DNA from: Pyrenula massariospora
Lineage: Eukaryota; Ascomycota; Eurotiomycetes; Pyrenulales; Pyrenulaceae
Reading direction: 5' to 3'
Assembly (NCBI GenBank): GCA_021030905.1
Contig: JAGFMI010000001.1
Span: forward strand, 3,244,094 to 3,308,093
DNA length: 64,000 nucleotides
Shown: piece after piece, positions 22,137 to 32,800 of the stretch
Layout of the letters: each line of letters begins with the position of its first letter
Numbering within the stretch: the stretch's first letter is position 1
Made by a program: the position numbers and the translations under genes
Notes under the pieces: model-generated
What the model was told of the DNA's origin: nothing
The model's database searches: none
Seen by the model: the letters and a program-made list of their open reading frames with translations, nothing else

Positions 22137-23726
22137 ATGATCGATGCAGCAGAAGGTTTGTAACTAATCTTCAAGCTGTGGTCATGTCTACTCATCTGTA
22201 GCAGTCGCAAAGCACAAGTCACAAGGTAGCTGCTGGGTAGTACTCTATGGCAATGTTTACGACGTAAGTTGACTCTGATGCGGCGTTGTATTCTTCTAAC
22301 GTTGTCTGGTTAGGTGACGGAGTTCTTGCCAAAACATCCTGGAGGGAGTGCTATCGTCCTCAAGTTATCTGGTAGAGATGCGACTGAAGAATACGATCCA
22401 ATACATCCACCCGGCACTCTTGAAGAAAATCTACCCCCAGAAGCCAAATTGGGACTTATAGATCCTCAGACACTCCCTAAATCCACAGCGGAAGCCGTTG
22501 AAAATGCGACAAGTAACGATGAATCTCCTCCTATGCAAGCTCTCCTTAACCTCGATGATATTGAGGCAGTAGCCTCAAAGAAGATGTCAAAGAAAGGATG
22601 GGCCTATTACTACTCTGCAGGGGACGATCTTATATCCAAATACCTGAACAACACAGTCTACCGCTCGATACTGCTGAGACCGAGAATCTTTATTGATTGT
22701 AAGGACTGCGATATCTCCACAACTTTTCTTGGGAATAAGCTCCAAATACCTATATTTGTCTCACCAGCGGCCATGGCGCGTCTCGCAAACCCTGACGGTG
22801 AATGGGGCATTGCTCAAGCCTGCAAAAAGTTTGGTGCTATGCAAATGATTTCAAATAACGCTTCCATGACGCCGGAGCAAATCGTCAAAAATGCAGGCCC
22901 AGATCAAGTCTTTGGCTGGCAGCTCTACGTTCAAATAGAGAAGAAGAAATCCGAAGACTTCCTTGCCCGTATCAACAAACTCGACGCAATTAAATTCATC
23001 TGCGTTACCCTTGACGCCCCTGTCCCAGGCAAACGGGAGCACGACGAGCGCTCCAAACACATTGCCGAGTCCCTCCCTGTGACCTCTTCTCTGATCAAAG
23101 ATGCTGGTGGTTCTGAAATAAAAGGCGGTGGATCAATCGCCAATTCGTTATTTGCCGGAACTGACCCAACATGCACGTGGAAGACAACCATCCCTTGGCT
23201 AGCAACGCAGACCAAAAAGCCCATCATACTGAAGGGCCTTCAAACCCACGAAGATGCATACATCGCAGCGCAACACGCCCCTCAGATCAAAGGAATCATC
23301 CTCTCCAACCATGGCGGCCGCGCAGCAGACACCGCCCCACCATCCCTTCACACCCTCCTCGAGATCCGGAAATACTGCCCCGAAGTCTTCACCAAGCTTG
23401 ACGTCGTCGTCGACGGCGGCATCAAGCGGGGCACGGACGTCGTAAAAGCTCTGACTATCGGTGCCAAGGCGGTGGGCATCGGTCGGGCGCCGCTGTTTGG
23501 ACTGGCGGCGGGAGGGATTGAAGGCGTGGAGAGAGTCTTTGAGATTCTGAGAGATGAAACAGCGACGGCGATGAGGTTGTTAGGGGTACAGAAGGTGGAG
23601 GACTTGGGAATGCATCATATCAATATTGCGGCAGTGAAGAGGGATTTGTACGATGGGCCGTGGGCGCCGGGAGTGGATCCTCCTAATCGTGGCAGTAAAG
23701 AGCTGTGGTCAAAAGCAAGATTATGA
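22137..23726 (+). CDS. CYB2: Flavocytochrome b2, L-lactate dehydrogenase (cytochrome)
   Basis: Three exons (22137-22155, 22202-22263, 22314-23726) with 46- and 50-bp introns give 497 aa. The enzyme oxidises L-lactate to pyruvate with FMN and hands electrons through heme b to cytochrome c. The cytochrome b5-like domain (about 7-85) has heme-ligand histidines at about 35 (KHPGG) and 58 (PIHPPG), 23 residues apart as in yeast. The FMN barrel shows [37 protein letters not shown] and [15 protein letters not shown] with the catalytic His near 360, then [17 protein letters not shown] and GIGRAPL. Unlike yeast Cyb2, no mitochondrial presequence precedes the b5 domain, so the compartment is uncertain. 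A related alpha-hydroxy-acid oxidase role cannot be excluded. Confidence 0.93.
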
Positions 23727-24274
23727 GAGAGATAGAGAGATCAGAACAAGCATTGTGATTATAATCTCTGTCTGAGACTTCGTTCCTGTCGTAATACCTG
23801 CAATGCAGTTCTTCGGCGACCGTCTAATGTTACACATGTGAAACTGTTTGAATGAACGCCGTCAAATGCTCAATCCCAACCCGCCCACTATGCTTGAAAA
23901 TACCGCGCTATGCTAATATACTTTTCTCCCGATACCCCATTTGAAACGCAAGGGCAAACGCCGAAGTAATGAGATTGAGGATCGTGAAACTAAAACAGCG
24001 TACAAACAAATATCAAGGGTTGGTGAACAATGGACACTGAGAATGCCCGTTGAATCTGTGTAGAATGTTAATTGCGACAGCGTTAAACAATGACCCTAGT
24101 CGTTCTGAGCACGCCTTCACCGCAGGTGTCGAATGTTGAAATTGTGTCGTGAGGGTGCCGGTAGTAAATTAATGATTGTTACAGTTCTCAAGCCTCACAG
24201 GATTGCTCTTGGCTTCAGATGAGAGAATTGAGGAGTCGAAACAGCAACAGAGTCGATTATAGGGGGTTCTGACT
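23727..24274. other. Convergent 3' intergenic region
   Basis: These 548 bases separate the 3' ends of flavocytochrome b2 and the 6-phosphofructo-2-kinase gene. The sequence is AT-rich and no gene was seen. Confidence 0.45.
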
Positions 24275-26473
24275 TCATGCCATAGATCGTGTCTCCCGTC
24301 GAAGTTGGAAATCCTTATCCTCGCGGAAGCAGTCCTCGTCTTCGTGGTAACGGTATGCAACAAAATCAACGCCATAAGCTTTAGGCTCTAGCATGTAGCA
24401 AACATTAAGCGGGACGTCTAAATCAGCGACATCATCGCGCTTCAGCCCTTTGAAATAAGCCAGGAGTACTCGGGTGACTGCTTTGTGGCCTACAATTAGG
24501 ACGTGATCCGTCGTACGCTCGACTTCGATAATGACCTTATCGACGAATTAGCAGACAATTGCGAAGGGATTCATAAGACTCTCACCTTCTGTATCCTGTT
24601 GATCACGTCAAGGTAGCCTTCGCCACCTGGTCCTGGATACCGGTAGTGAAGCTTGTCTCGTTTACGAAGTTCATACTGTTCGGGCTTCTTCTCCTTAATT
24701 TCCTCGTAGGTCATGCCTTCCATGTTTCCTGCGTTAAGCTCATCAAGCATTCGCATCTCTTTCTTGTCGTAGGATTCATCATCAAAATGTGCTGCCGTCT
24801 GAATACTGCGGGTCAACATACTGGTCCATACGCAAAAGTTCCGACTTGAATGCTGCTGTAAGCTGTATTCTGGGTTTGGCGGGGTGATATCTCCAGCAGA
24901 AGGAGGTAAGACAGCCTTTTCTTGCTTCTCTGCCTGCTTCTGCTCCCAGACCTGACGCTCGTGTCCTATGAAGCGTGCAAGAGCACTAGCATAACGTCTA
25001 CCTCTAGCGGTTAAACTACTGTCGCCTCCTAATCGCCCAGTGACATTATCCTCACTTTCACCATGTCTGGTTACCCATATCTGTCGAGGGGCAAGGTTGA
25101 AGTTCATGAGGTAGTAGACAGACTGGACGGAGAGGAAACCACGAACTTGGTGAGTCACGAGCTTGCGTCCAACATCAATCATTTGAACGTATGCCATATG
25201 GTTCTGCTCTTCGTAATCGCCGAGTGATACATATTGCTTTTCGTACATTGCGACTCTCTTTTTGAAGTCATCAAGAGCTTTCTTGGGTTCCATGGTACGA
25301 TAATCTGGGCCAGAAAGCTTGAGCAGCATATTACTTTCAAGAAGTTGTTCATCGAGGCAGCGTGACTCCAAGAAAAGAACTCCAAGCTGTTCGCCTGCAA
25401 CTTGTCTAATGTGATCAAGAACAAGTTTACGTCGCTGAAGCGTTGAGTTTGTGGCATCGAAAATACCGACGGAACCACCTTGATACATGAGGTAGTATAA
25501 GAGGTCATCAAGAGTATCTATGGCGACCTGCTCCCGAAGTTGAAAGGCTCTCGTATTGGAAGGGTCAAAGAACGACGCGCTCTGGTCCATGGTTTCGGTG
25601 GGAGGAAGGGTAATGGATCCATTGACTTCTGCTGGCTCCGGCTCGATGTTGTGTTCTCCATTCAGCAGAATATGAGCCGCTAGTGCAGGACCAGGAAGCA
25701 TTTCATTCTGTTCCACAATCCCAGGCGCGGTTCCTGTGGCAAAGCTCTGCTTCCGTAATGTACTTGGTTTGTGTCGTTCACCATTCTGGCGTTGAATGGT
25801 CTGACCACCTCCGGCTGCGACCCGTCTCCTCTTTCCGACATTGAAAATCTCCGTAGGGTGTTGCAACCAGTTCAAGTATCTGGCAAGCTTGCCTGTAATA
25901 TAGCTCTTGCCCCGCGCGGGTAGTCCGACCATGACAATGACGAGCTTTGAGCCAAGGTCACGGTCCGCTATCCTGCCGTCTGGAGAGACAACCGACTTGG
26001 TCAGGCCGGGAATATCAAGTGTCGTTGCACGGGCTTTGCTGACAGGAGACGCGGCGCCTGACAAGGAGCCAGAATTTACCCGGGCGGGCCTATCGAGGAT
26101 TAGTTATAGCTTTCGAGGAATGTTTAGTATCTCACATTCGAGGGCTATTTGGTGCCGTAGAGACCGGCGTATCTGTCATTGCTTGGCCATGTGTGTCTCG
26201 AGGAGTTGAGGGTCGATATGGCAGCGATCTTGTTTGTCCGTTGGCCAACTGCTTGCTGGCTGGAGCTCGAGGAGGAGGCATTAGAGAAGAATCTCTTGGA
26301 GGTATTTCGGGTTCAGACGGAGAAAGTGTATCGGAGGCAGGAGAGGTGTGACCACTTGAGAGATTGCTCATAATGGCAGATTTTGCGATGTCCGAGTGTT
26401 GCGTTTGGCTCTGTCGGCGGAGGGAGGCATCGGCTTCGATAACATGCCGCCGAGCGGTCTCTGACGGCGACAT
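24275..26473 (-). CDS. 6-phosphofructo-2-kinase / fructose-2,6-bisphosphatase
   Basis: Three exons (26136-26473, 24586-26089, 24275-24535) with 46- and 50-bp introns give 700 aa. The enzyme makes and/or degrades fructose-2,6-bisphosphate, the regulator of phosphofructokinase-1 and fructose-1,6-bisphosphatase in the cytosol. A Ser/Pro-rich N-terminal extension (about 1-160) probably carries phosphorylation control. The kinase domain starts with strand KLVIVMVGLPARGKS, the P-loop at about 168-175, and IFDATNSTLQRRK. A low-complexity insert sits between about 195 and 290. The phosphatase half keeps the phospho-acceptor His in TRHGESEDN near residue 455, Glu in NMEGMTYEEI and the second His in VLIVGHKAVTR (exon 3), so both catalytic centres look intact. 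The start chosen is the first ATG in the frame; an upstream in-frame stretch begins without ATG. Confidence 0.94.
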
Positions 26474-27525
26474 GTAAACACTCGTATCGTCGCGCGCGTC
26501 GATGCGAGAAATTGATGGAGGATGTTGCACGTGAAGGAAGATCTGGCCGTCGCAGGTGTCCCTGTCGCGAAAGTTTGTAGCTAGCTTCAATATTTAATTA
26601 AAGCTCCGAAGATAGACGCGGACCCTGGCGGGGCAGTGTGGGGCAGATGGTGAGTTTAGGGTGACCGGCGAAAACTTGAATGCAAGTAAAGGTGCTTTTT
26701 GTATAAAGTGCTCTTAATGTCTTCGTGATTGGGGCTTGTTGAGAAGATGTTTGTCGAAACTTACAGTTTGCCGATGATTTCTAGCCGCAGCAGGAGCGCT
26801 GTTTTCTCATCACCGAGACTGCGACTCCGAGCCTGGGCCTCATCTACCTTGCCCCAGCTGCAGCAACCAAGTATGCAACGCACATGCGGCCCAGTGCTCC
26901 GAATCCGTCGCAAGGGTCTCGAGACTGTTCCAACGCCCAATGGTGGCACCCGCCTTGACCCATGAGGCCGACAAGCCCTCCCAGTCGCCCGAAAGAAAGA
27001 AACCACAGACGCACAGTTTGTCGATCTCCCAGTGTCCTACTGCTTACAGACACTGTGTAACAACCAGTCGATTCTCCGCATACCCTTAAACGAGCCGACC
27101 TATGCATGCCGCGATTTTATAATTAGATCAATGCTGGAGAGAAACTCTCGGTCGATTATAAGAACATTATCGCCAATTCCAGGAAAGACCGATCTAGGCG
27201 ATACCGTTCTATCTAAAGCGAGACTTGCGCACTACACGCCGAGCATCAACTGAGGTCCCTCACATGGGAGGCCGGCTTTCCCAAATGGAAAGAAAAATAA
27301 AAAAATTATAGTCAAAACCTCTTACTGCTTAATGCTCTGTATGTGCAATTTCGTCAGCATACAATCGATTAGTGGGGAGCGCATGGCCCATAAGATGGAT
27401 CCTGTACAACCACAGAAAAAATTGGCTGCAAAGCTTGTGATGTGCTTCATGAGCTCGCTTCCTGGGGATCATGGATCGTAAGAGGGATAACAGATCGGAT
27501 ATATTTGAAGAGCAAGGCATGTCAG
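26474..27525. promoter_or_regulatory. Upstream region of the 6-phosphofructo-2-kinase gene
   Basis: About 1 kb of non-coding DNA precedes the kinase gene. An AT-rich patch runs from 27110 to 27310. No gene was recognised. Confidence 0.4.
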
Positions 27526-27996
27526 ATGGCATGGAATATCCATTGTGCTTACCGGGTTGAGAATCAGACGGCTCTCAAAACCTACCAGAAAGGGAGAGAT
27601 GAGCAGGTCTTGACCAGCCCCGTATATCCTGAAGAGAGAATTGCCGTTTTGAGTACGAGAATCTTGTCACGGCTTCTTTACCATGCCGGAGATCTTATTT
27701 CGACTGCGGAGGATATTCTCTATCCACCCCCAATCAATGAGCACAATCTACCGTGCGGCGTCTACTGTTACTTCATCGATGTATGCGACAGAGACCGTAC
27801 GGTAGTAATGTTGGCTTGGTTGCTGGCTCGTTGGAAATATGGAATCTTCATGCTTAATACAAGCGCTGTCTCAAAAACCGGACCCATGGGCTTCAACGCG
27901 CCAAAGGTTTCAAAACATCGCTCTACGATTACATCTGGAAACGCCTCTGGATCAGCAGCCGCTTGTGCCTCTTGTGGTGGTCGGCATTGCAAATGA
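27526..27996 (+). CDS. Doubtful hypothetical ORF
   Basis: This open frame from ATG 27526 encodes 156 aa (MAWNIHCAYRVENQTALKTY). The first 105 residues have ordinary protein-like composition (EERIAVLSTRILSRLLYHAG, GVYCYFIDVCDRDRTVVMLA). The last 50 are Ser/Ala/Gly-rich, suggesting the reading frame is wrong there. A different frame continues from about 27839 to 28096 with more protein-like sequence (LVPLVVVGIANEEFTMPDLL), so an unseen intron or a frameshift near 27830 is possible. I do not recognise any domain. It could be a decayed gene or chance. Confidence 0.25.
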   Translation: MAWNIHCAYRVENQTALKTYQKGRDEQVLTSPVYPEERIAVLSTRILSRLLYHAGDLISTAEDILYPPPINEHNLPCGVYCYFIDVCDRDRTVVMLAWLLARWKYGIFMLNTSAVSKTGPMGFNAPKVSKHRSTITSGNASGSAAACASCGGRHCK

Positions 27997-28782
27997 AGAA
28001 TTTACAATGCCTGACTTGCTACATTCTGAAACTCTTATGGTTGTTCTTCTGTATACGCTTGGCAGTAAAAGGCCATCACATCTTGGGCATTATTGAGATA
28101 AAGCGCTTCCTTACGTTGAGCTGAAAACAGATAGATATATCACGTCCACGTCTTAGAGAAAAGGAGACATCGTGACCTATAGTGAGTCCTTTTGACAAAT
28201 GTCAAATCCAAGTGTGCCTGGTTGGCGTTTGAGGTAGGAAAACATTACTACTGGGAAAGCGGGTAAGAAGAGTTACTAACCCCCGTAATGTCGGAATGTG
28301 CGTCGGAGTACGAGCCCAGATCTAAAGGCTCGAATCTGAGATGGCTATAGTGACATGCATGATGCATCCCATCACCTATCGCAATAGCCTACTTATACCC
28401 TGGGACCGTGAGGCTTTTTCCTGTGGAGCCCATCTCTACCGATGCCAAAGGTTTTTTCCTGGAGCAAACTTTTTCAGATCCTAGACCCACAACATTGTCC
28501 AAGCTTTGAAGGATTCAAACTTTGATCTCCAATTGAATCACGAATCCCTTAAGTCGCAACTAAATGGCGTGATCTCTTTCTTAGCACCTACGGCTCCACA
28601 TTGAAAGCCTTGTAGACCTAGGCGCACGGGCTAGGAAATTTTTGATATCCTGATAGTAATGACCAACGAGAATTCCTATGTACAGGCGATCTAACGCTCT
28701 ATTATAATTCGTATCATATCATTGACGCTCAACCCTCACGTGGGGAGGCGTAAAAAAGAACACTCGCTCTCACGACCTCCCA
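27997..28782. other. Intergenic region
   Basis: This non-coding stretch lies downstream of the beta-propeller gene. It contains a perfect inverted repeat, TTTGACA-AA-TGTCAAA, at 28191-28206. Nothing else was recognised. Confidence 0.35.
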
Positions 28783-29829
28783 TTAACAGAGACCTAATGA
28801 CGACGTATCGATCCTCAAAACTCCTCCACCTTGTGTGTATTGGCCTGTCGAGTACTGCGCAATGCCTCCCTGGTAGGTTACGTAGAGGCTGCCCCTCTTC
28901 TTGTCTTTAGCTGAAGGGCCAAATTCCGCCGCTGTTGGTCCCATTACGGCAGTGGAGTTTGGTCCCCCGGCAATGATCTCCGTCGTGCTGCTTCCAGCCC
29001 TAACGAGATTCACCCAGTTGTTTGGATTGTCGCCAATGTAGGCATTTCCTTTCGTGTCGAATGTCCAGTCATCCCCGCCTTTCTTCTCTGGATTCTGAGC
29101 GATCGTGACTCCTGGTCCGGTTTGCTTGCCATCTCGGTTGATGGGAACTTTGTTAAAGGTTCCGGCCCCGGTGTTGGTGAAGTAGAGGAAGCCGTCACGG
29201 ACCTTGATACCGTTGATGCCATTCTTGACGGTCGAGTTGGCTACTGGTTTCATGAGCGGGTCGTCAGCGACAATGACATTTTCGCCGGTATACACGTTCA
29301 CGCGATATACAACGCCATTCCTGTCGTCGCAAGCGAGAATGAGACCCCTTATCTTGTCCAAGGTGGTCAAGCCGTTGATCTTTGCAGTGGGGAAGCCAGT
29401 GATCTTATTGACGTATGTAGGTCGGCCGAGCTTGTCAAACAGGCTCATATCAACGTGGTGGATGGCCCAGGAACCAATGTCAGTGGTGCCAGCTAAGAGG
29501 TTTAGCTTGCCTGAGGCCACATAGAATTGATCGGGCAGGACTTCAGTGATGCCATAGAGACCTGTGGCGTTGGTGATGGTCGTGACATGCTGTGTCTGTC
29601 CTGTTGTGGTATCGATCTGGTACATATCAGGGGCGGTGAGGACATTGACGAGCAGCTTTCCATTTAATCGGAAGTCCAGACCTTCCACCCATGTTCCGAG
29701 CGGAAACTGATGGATGGTGGTGATAGGGAGGCTACTACTGGAGGTCTTTGAAGCGACAGAGAGGTCCAGGGGAGTGGCAAACGCGCTAAGCGCGAGAGAA
29801 AGGATGGATATGAAATGGAACGAATACAT
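28783..29829 (-). CDS. Secreted SMP-30/gluconolactonase-like beta-propeller protein
   Basis: Single exon, 348 aa. A signal peptide covers about residues 1-18 (MYSFHFISILSLALSAFA followed by TP). The rest is a repeated beta-strand pattern of the six-bladed propeller type, for example FPLGTWVEGLDFRLNGKLLV, GLYGITEVLPDQFYVASGKL, KINGLTTLDKIRGLILACDD, VKNGINGIKVRDGFLYFTNT and GDDWTFDTKGNAYIGDNPNN. The spacing of NG-I-x-V/L and D/T-F-D-x-x-G-N-A-Y motifs fits SMP-30/gluconolactonase/LRE-like proteins. Several N-x-S/T sites (NAT, NST) support secretion. Fungal relatives are usually annotated only as hypothetical extracellular proteins and are often near secondary-metabolism genes; none is adjacent here. 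The substrate is unknown; lactonase activity would be inference. Confidence 0.82.
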   Translation of the reverse strand: MYSFHFISILSLALSAFATPLDLSVASKTSSSSLPITTIHQFPLGTWVEGLDFRLNGKLLVNVLTAPDMYQIDTTTGQTQHVTTITNATGLYGITEVLPDQFYVASGKLNLLAGTTDIGSWAIHHVDMSLFDKLGRPTYVNKITGFPTAKINGLTTLDKIRGLILACDDRNGVVYRVNVYTGENVIVADDPLMKPVANSTVKNGINGIKVRDGFLYFTNTGAGTFNKVPINRDGKQTGPGVTIAQNPEKKGGDDWTFDTKGNAYIGDNPNNWVNLVRAGSSTTEIIAGGPNSTAVMGPTAAEFGPSAKDKKRGSLYVTYQGGIAQYSTGQYTQGGGVLRIDTSSLGLC

Positions 29830-32800
29830 GTTAGAGGATAGGAAATATGATATTCAGACACAGAACAATGGAGTTGCACGCTGGAGCATCTGAGTCGCTG
29901 AGGAGCACGGACAAGGAAGGGAGTAGGGTTCACTTTGTACTTCCAAGACTTCGTGGATCATCATAAGCTCCACAAGGGACCCATCTACGTGAGCAATCAG
30001 GGTAGTCTGACGCCTTTTAGACGGTTAGAGAGATCTGCCACGTGAGGCCAATAGTAGTAACATGGTGCGGAGTGGAGAGGTAACCCTTCGCCATGATTTC
30101 GCTCGTCAATTGGCGAATGAGACGGCGATGCCGGAGCATGGGAGGGCGGATTCTGGTACACTTCTAGCGATATGCCGAGCTCCAAATTAAAACCCGCCCC
30201 ATTTAGCATAAAGGCCATGATGATGGGATTCCTAAGTGCCGTGGAGGCCTTGAACCGACTCGTCAATGGCCGGCCGACGTTACCTGGGAGAGAGTGGTGC
30301 GATGCTCACCAAAAGCTTGGTCAGGCAGAGTTCCCGTCCTGACAAGCGCCGCCTCTGCCCCGGCGACGGAGATCTTACCAAAGGATCCACCGTTTAGGCT
30401 TGCTTGGGCTAGACATGGCCCTCGAAATGCCATTGCCCGCCTGCACTGCCATGGTCTCCGGGTTACGATGATTGCTGTTCAAGCGCGATGCATAGGGACG
30501 AGCTAGCCAGGAGGCGTAGTAAGCGAGCTGCGAACGCGTGGCTATCTTTGCTAAGGAGACAGTCAATATCTCCTGCAAGAAGTGAGGATACGTCAATCCC
30601 GCTCTCTTGTCGCTGGTAACACAGAATGCGGCAAAAAGAGTGGATATCATTGCGAGGTGGCTGGACGGGAATGGCGCTGCTAGCTACGCCTTTAACGGGC
30701 TCGCACGCTTCGGTTACCATCCCGAGTCGTTTTGCTTTTGGTGGGCTGGCTAGAAAGCGCAATTTCGTTATCCCGGCCAAGAAGAGTTTCAATAATATTG
30801 TACAATAACCTTAGCTCCGTCGCACGACAGCTCCGAAGCCACTCGGACGTCTACTGTTATTGAAGTAGCCGCTATGCTAATTGTATGAATTCTGCGATGG
30901 TTTCTACACCACAAGACTCTTGTGAAAGGTACTGACATCCCGCCTACGCCACTTGTTGAAGCGGGGAACCCCATGGCGGACGCCCATTCGACTTAGCAGT
31001 CACGCTATGGACATACCGCGTGAGGATCGACAATGGTTCGCCTATTGCCACGAGGGAACCAGTTTCTTGGAATGATCATCTAAGTGAACGCCACTTGCTA
31101 TGAATAGGCCGCTTTTGGACTGTACCAGGCTGACTTCCGGAAGTATGGCTTGGCTTGATTAGCAGAAAGCTGCGAGAAATATCATTGTCAATCCCTCTCG
31201 TGGTCCCGGATGGGGATGCGCCATGTGGGCTTAGAGAAGACTAAAGTATAGGTGCTCTAGAAGTTGGTGAACTCCTAGCGTTATGAACTATCGGTAGATG
31301 ACGATGAGATAAGCATTAAGACCTCGCTCCGATTCTGTAATGCCGAGCTTGACACGTTCTGCGAAATGGTGTCATCAATAAAACGTGCCAGTCAACAAAG
31401 GCCATTTCCTCATATCACGAAGTCAATCTCTTAGGGTAGAGCTGTTTTGCCTACCGCAGGAGAATAGAACCAAGAAGCATCGCGTATTCAAATCTGACGG
31501 GGCGGTCGACTGATCTGAATTGATCGTAGATGATAGGAAGCTCCCATTGTCAGTAGAAGCACCTTGCGGCATGAAGTTTAGATGCTTAGTATATTTGTAA
31601 GAATTGCAGACAAAGTGGCTTGATGGAGGTGGAGATCGGTGTTCAAAATTTGACTAGAAATCGGTTTTAAAGATAACGTGCATTGTGGTAGAGTTTTAGG
31701 GCTCACATGCCTCCATAATGGGCTCTGGTAAGCTCCATCATGTCTCCACAACAATGAAATCGAAGTCAAGCTGTCCATTGTAAAATTCAAAAATCAAGAA
31801 TCCCAGGAGTCAGGCATTGACCGTATCAGCCACAAATCAGTTGAACCATTGAGCTAATGGTAATCGTGAGAGAGGGATGAGTCACCTCGCGAGTCTTTGC
31901 TTCTGCGTTTCGCAACCTAAGTCCACGAGGAACCTAAGAAAGCTTGTCGATTTCGAAGCAATCGTAATGACATACACGCCAGTCTACACTGACTCCGTTG
32001 ATATGACGATGTCCGCGAGCGTCGTCTTTGGTAAAAGTTTCGATTTTCGTCGCGGCTATTTAAGCTTGGCTTTGTCGAGTAATCTGTATCGCAAGAAGAA
32101 GTGAAAAATTGTTTTGGTATTTTCGTGGACGAATAAGGACAAAGAAGATATCCTCAATGGCCTATCCCTTGCCCTAAATCTGTCCATTTCATTACTAAGC
32201 TTGAAAAGGAAGCAACAGGGCATTTGAGTGGATGGGATAGTATCCTTGTGTACAACATGCTCAAAATTCGCGTTTAGAAAGGCATTGGAGCAGACTGCGA
32301 TTACGTGAACGAATGATCCACCAAAGACCATATTTCTATCCCGTACGTCTTATCTCAGGTTGATTCCTCAATTAGATATTGGGCGAATCTCCACAATATT
32401 GGTTGAGTCGTGGAAGCACGAAAAATTGAAAAGCGAAAAGGCATTCAGGCTATTGAGCTTTCAACTTATCTGGGAAAAGGTGGCACTCATCGGCCTTGTC
32501 GTCATAGCACAGAAATAACCACATTCATGTACTAGGGTGTAGAAGATGCCGGCGGATACTGTTGCGACACCCGTGAGCTCGCTCAAAGGAGCTCAAATTG
32601 CTATAGTTTGAACCCGAAAAGGTATGCCACCGAGCGTCTACAGCTGAGATGATGTGCAACATGGCCGATCCTTAGCTGTCTCAACCGAGGCTTCAAAGGC
32701 ATTTCGCAAATTATGGCAAATCAACGCGGAAAACTTCTGCCAATCATGGTACTATTCTTGATGAGTAGTGACACTGAGAGCCTAAAACAGAACGAAGAGA

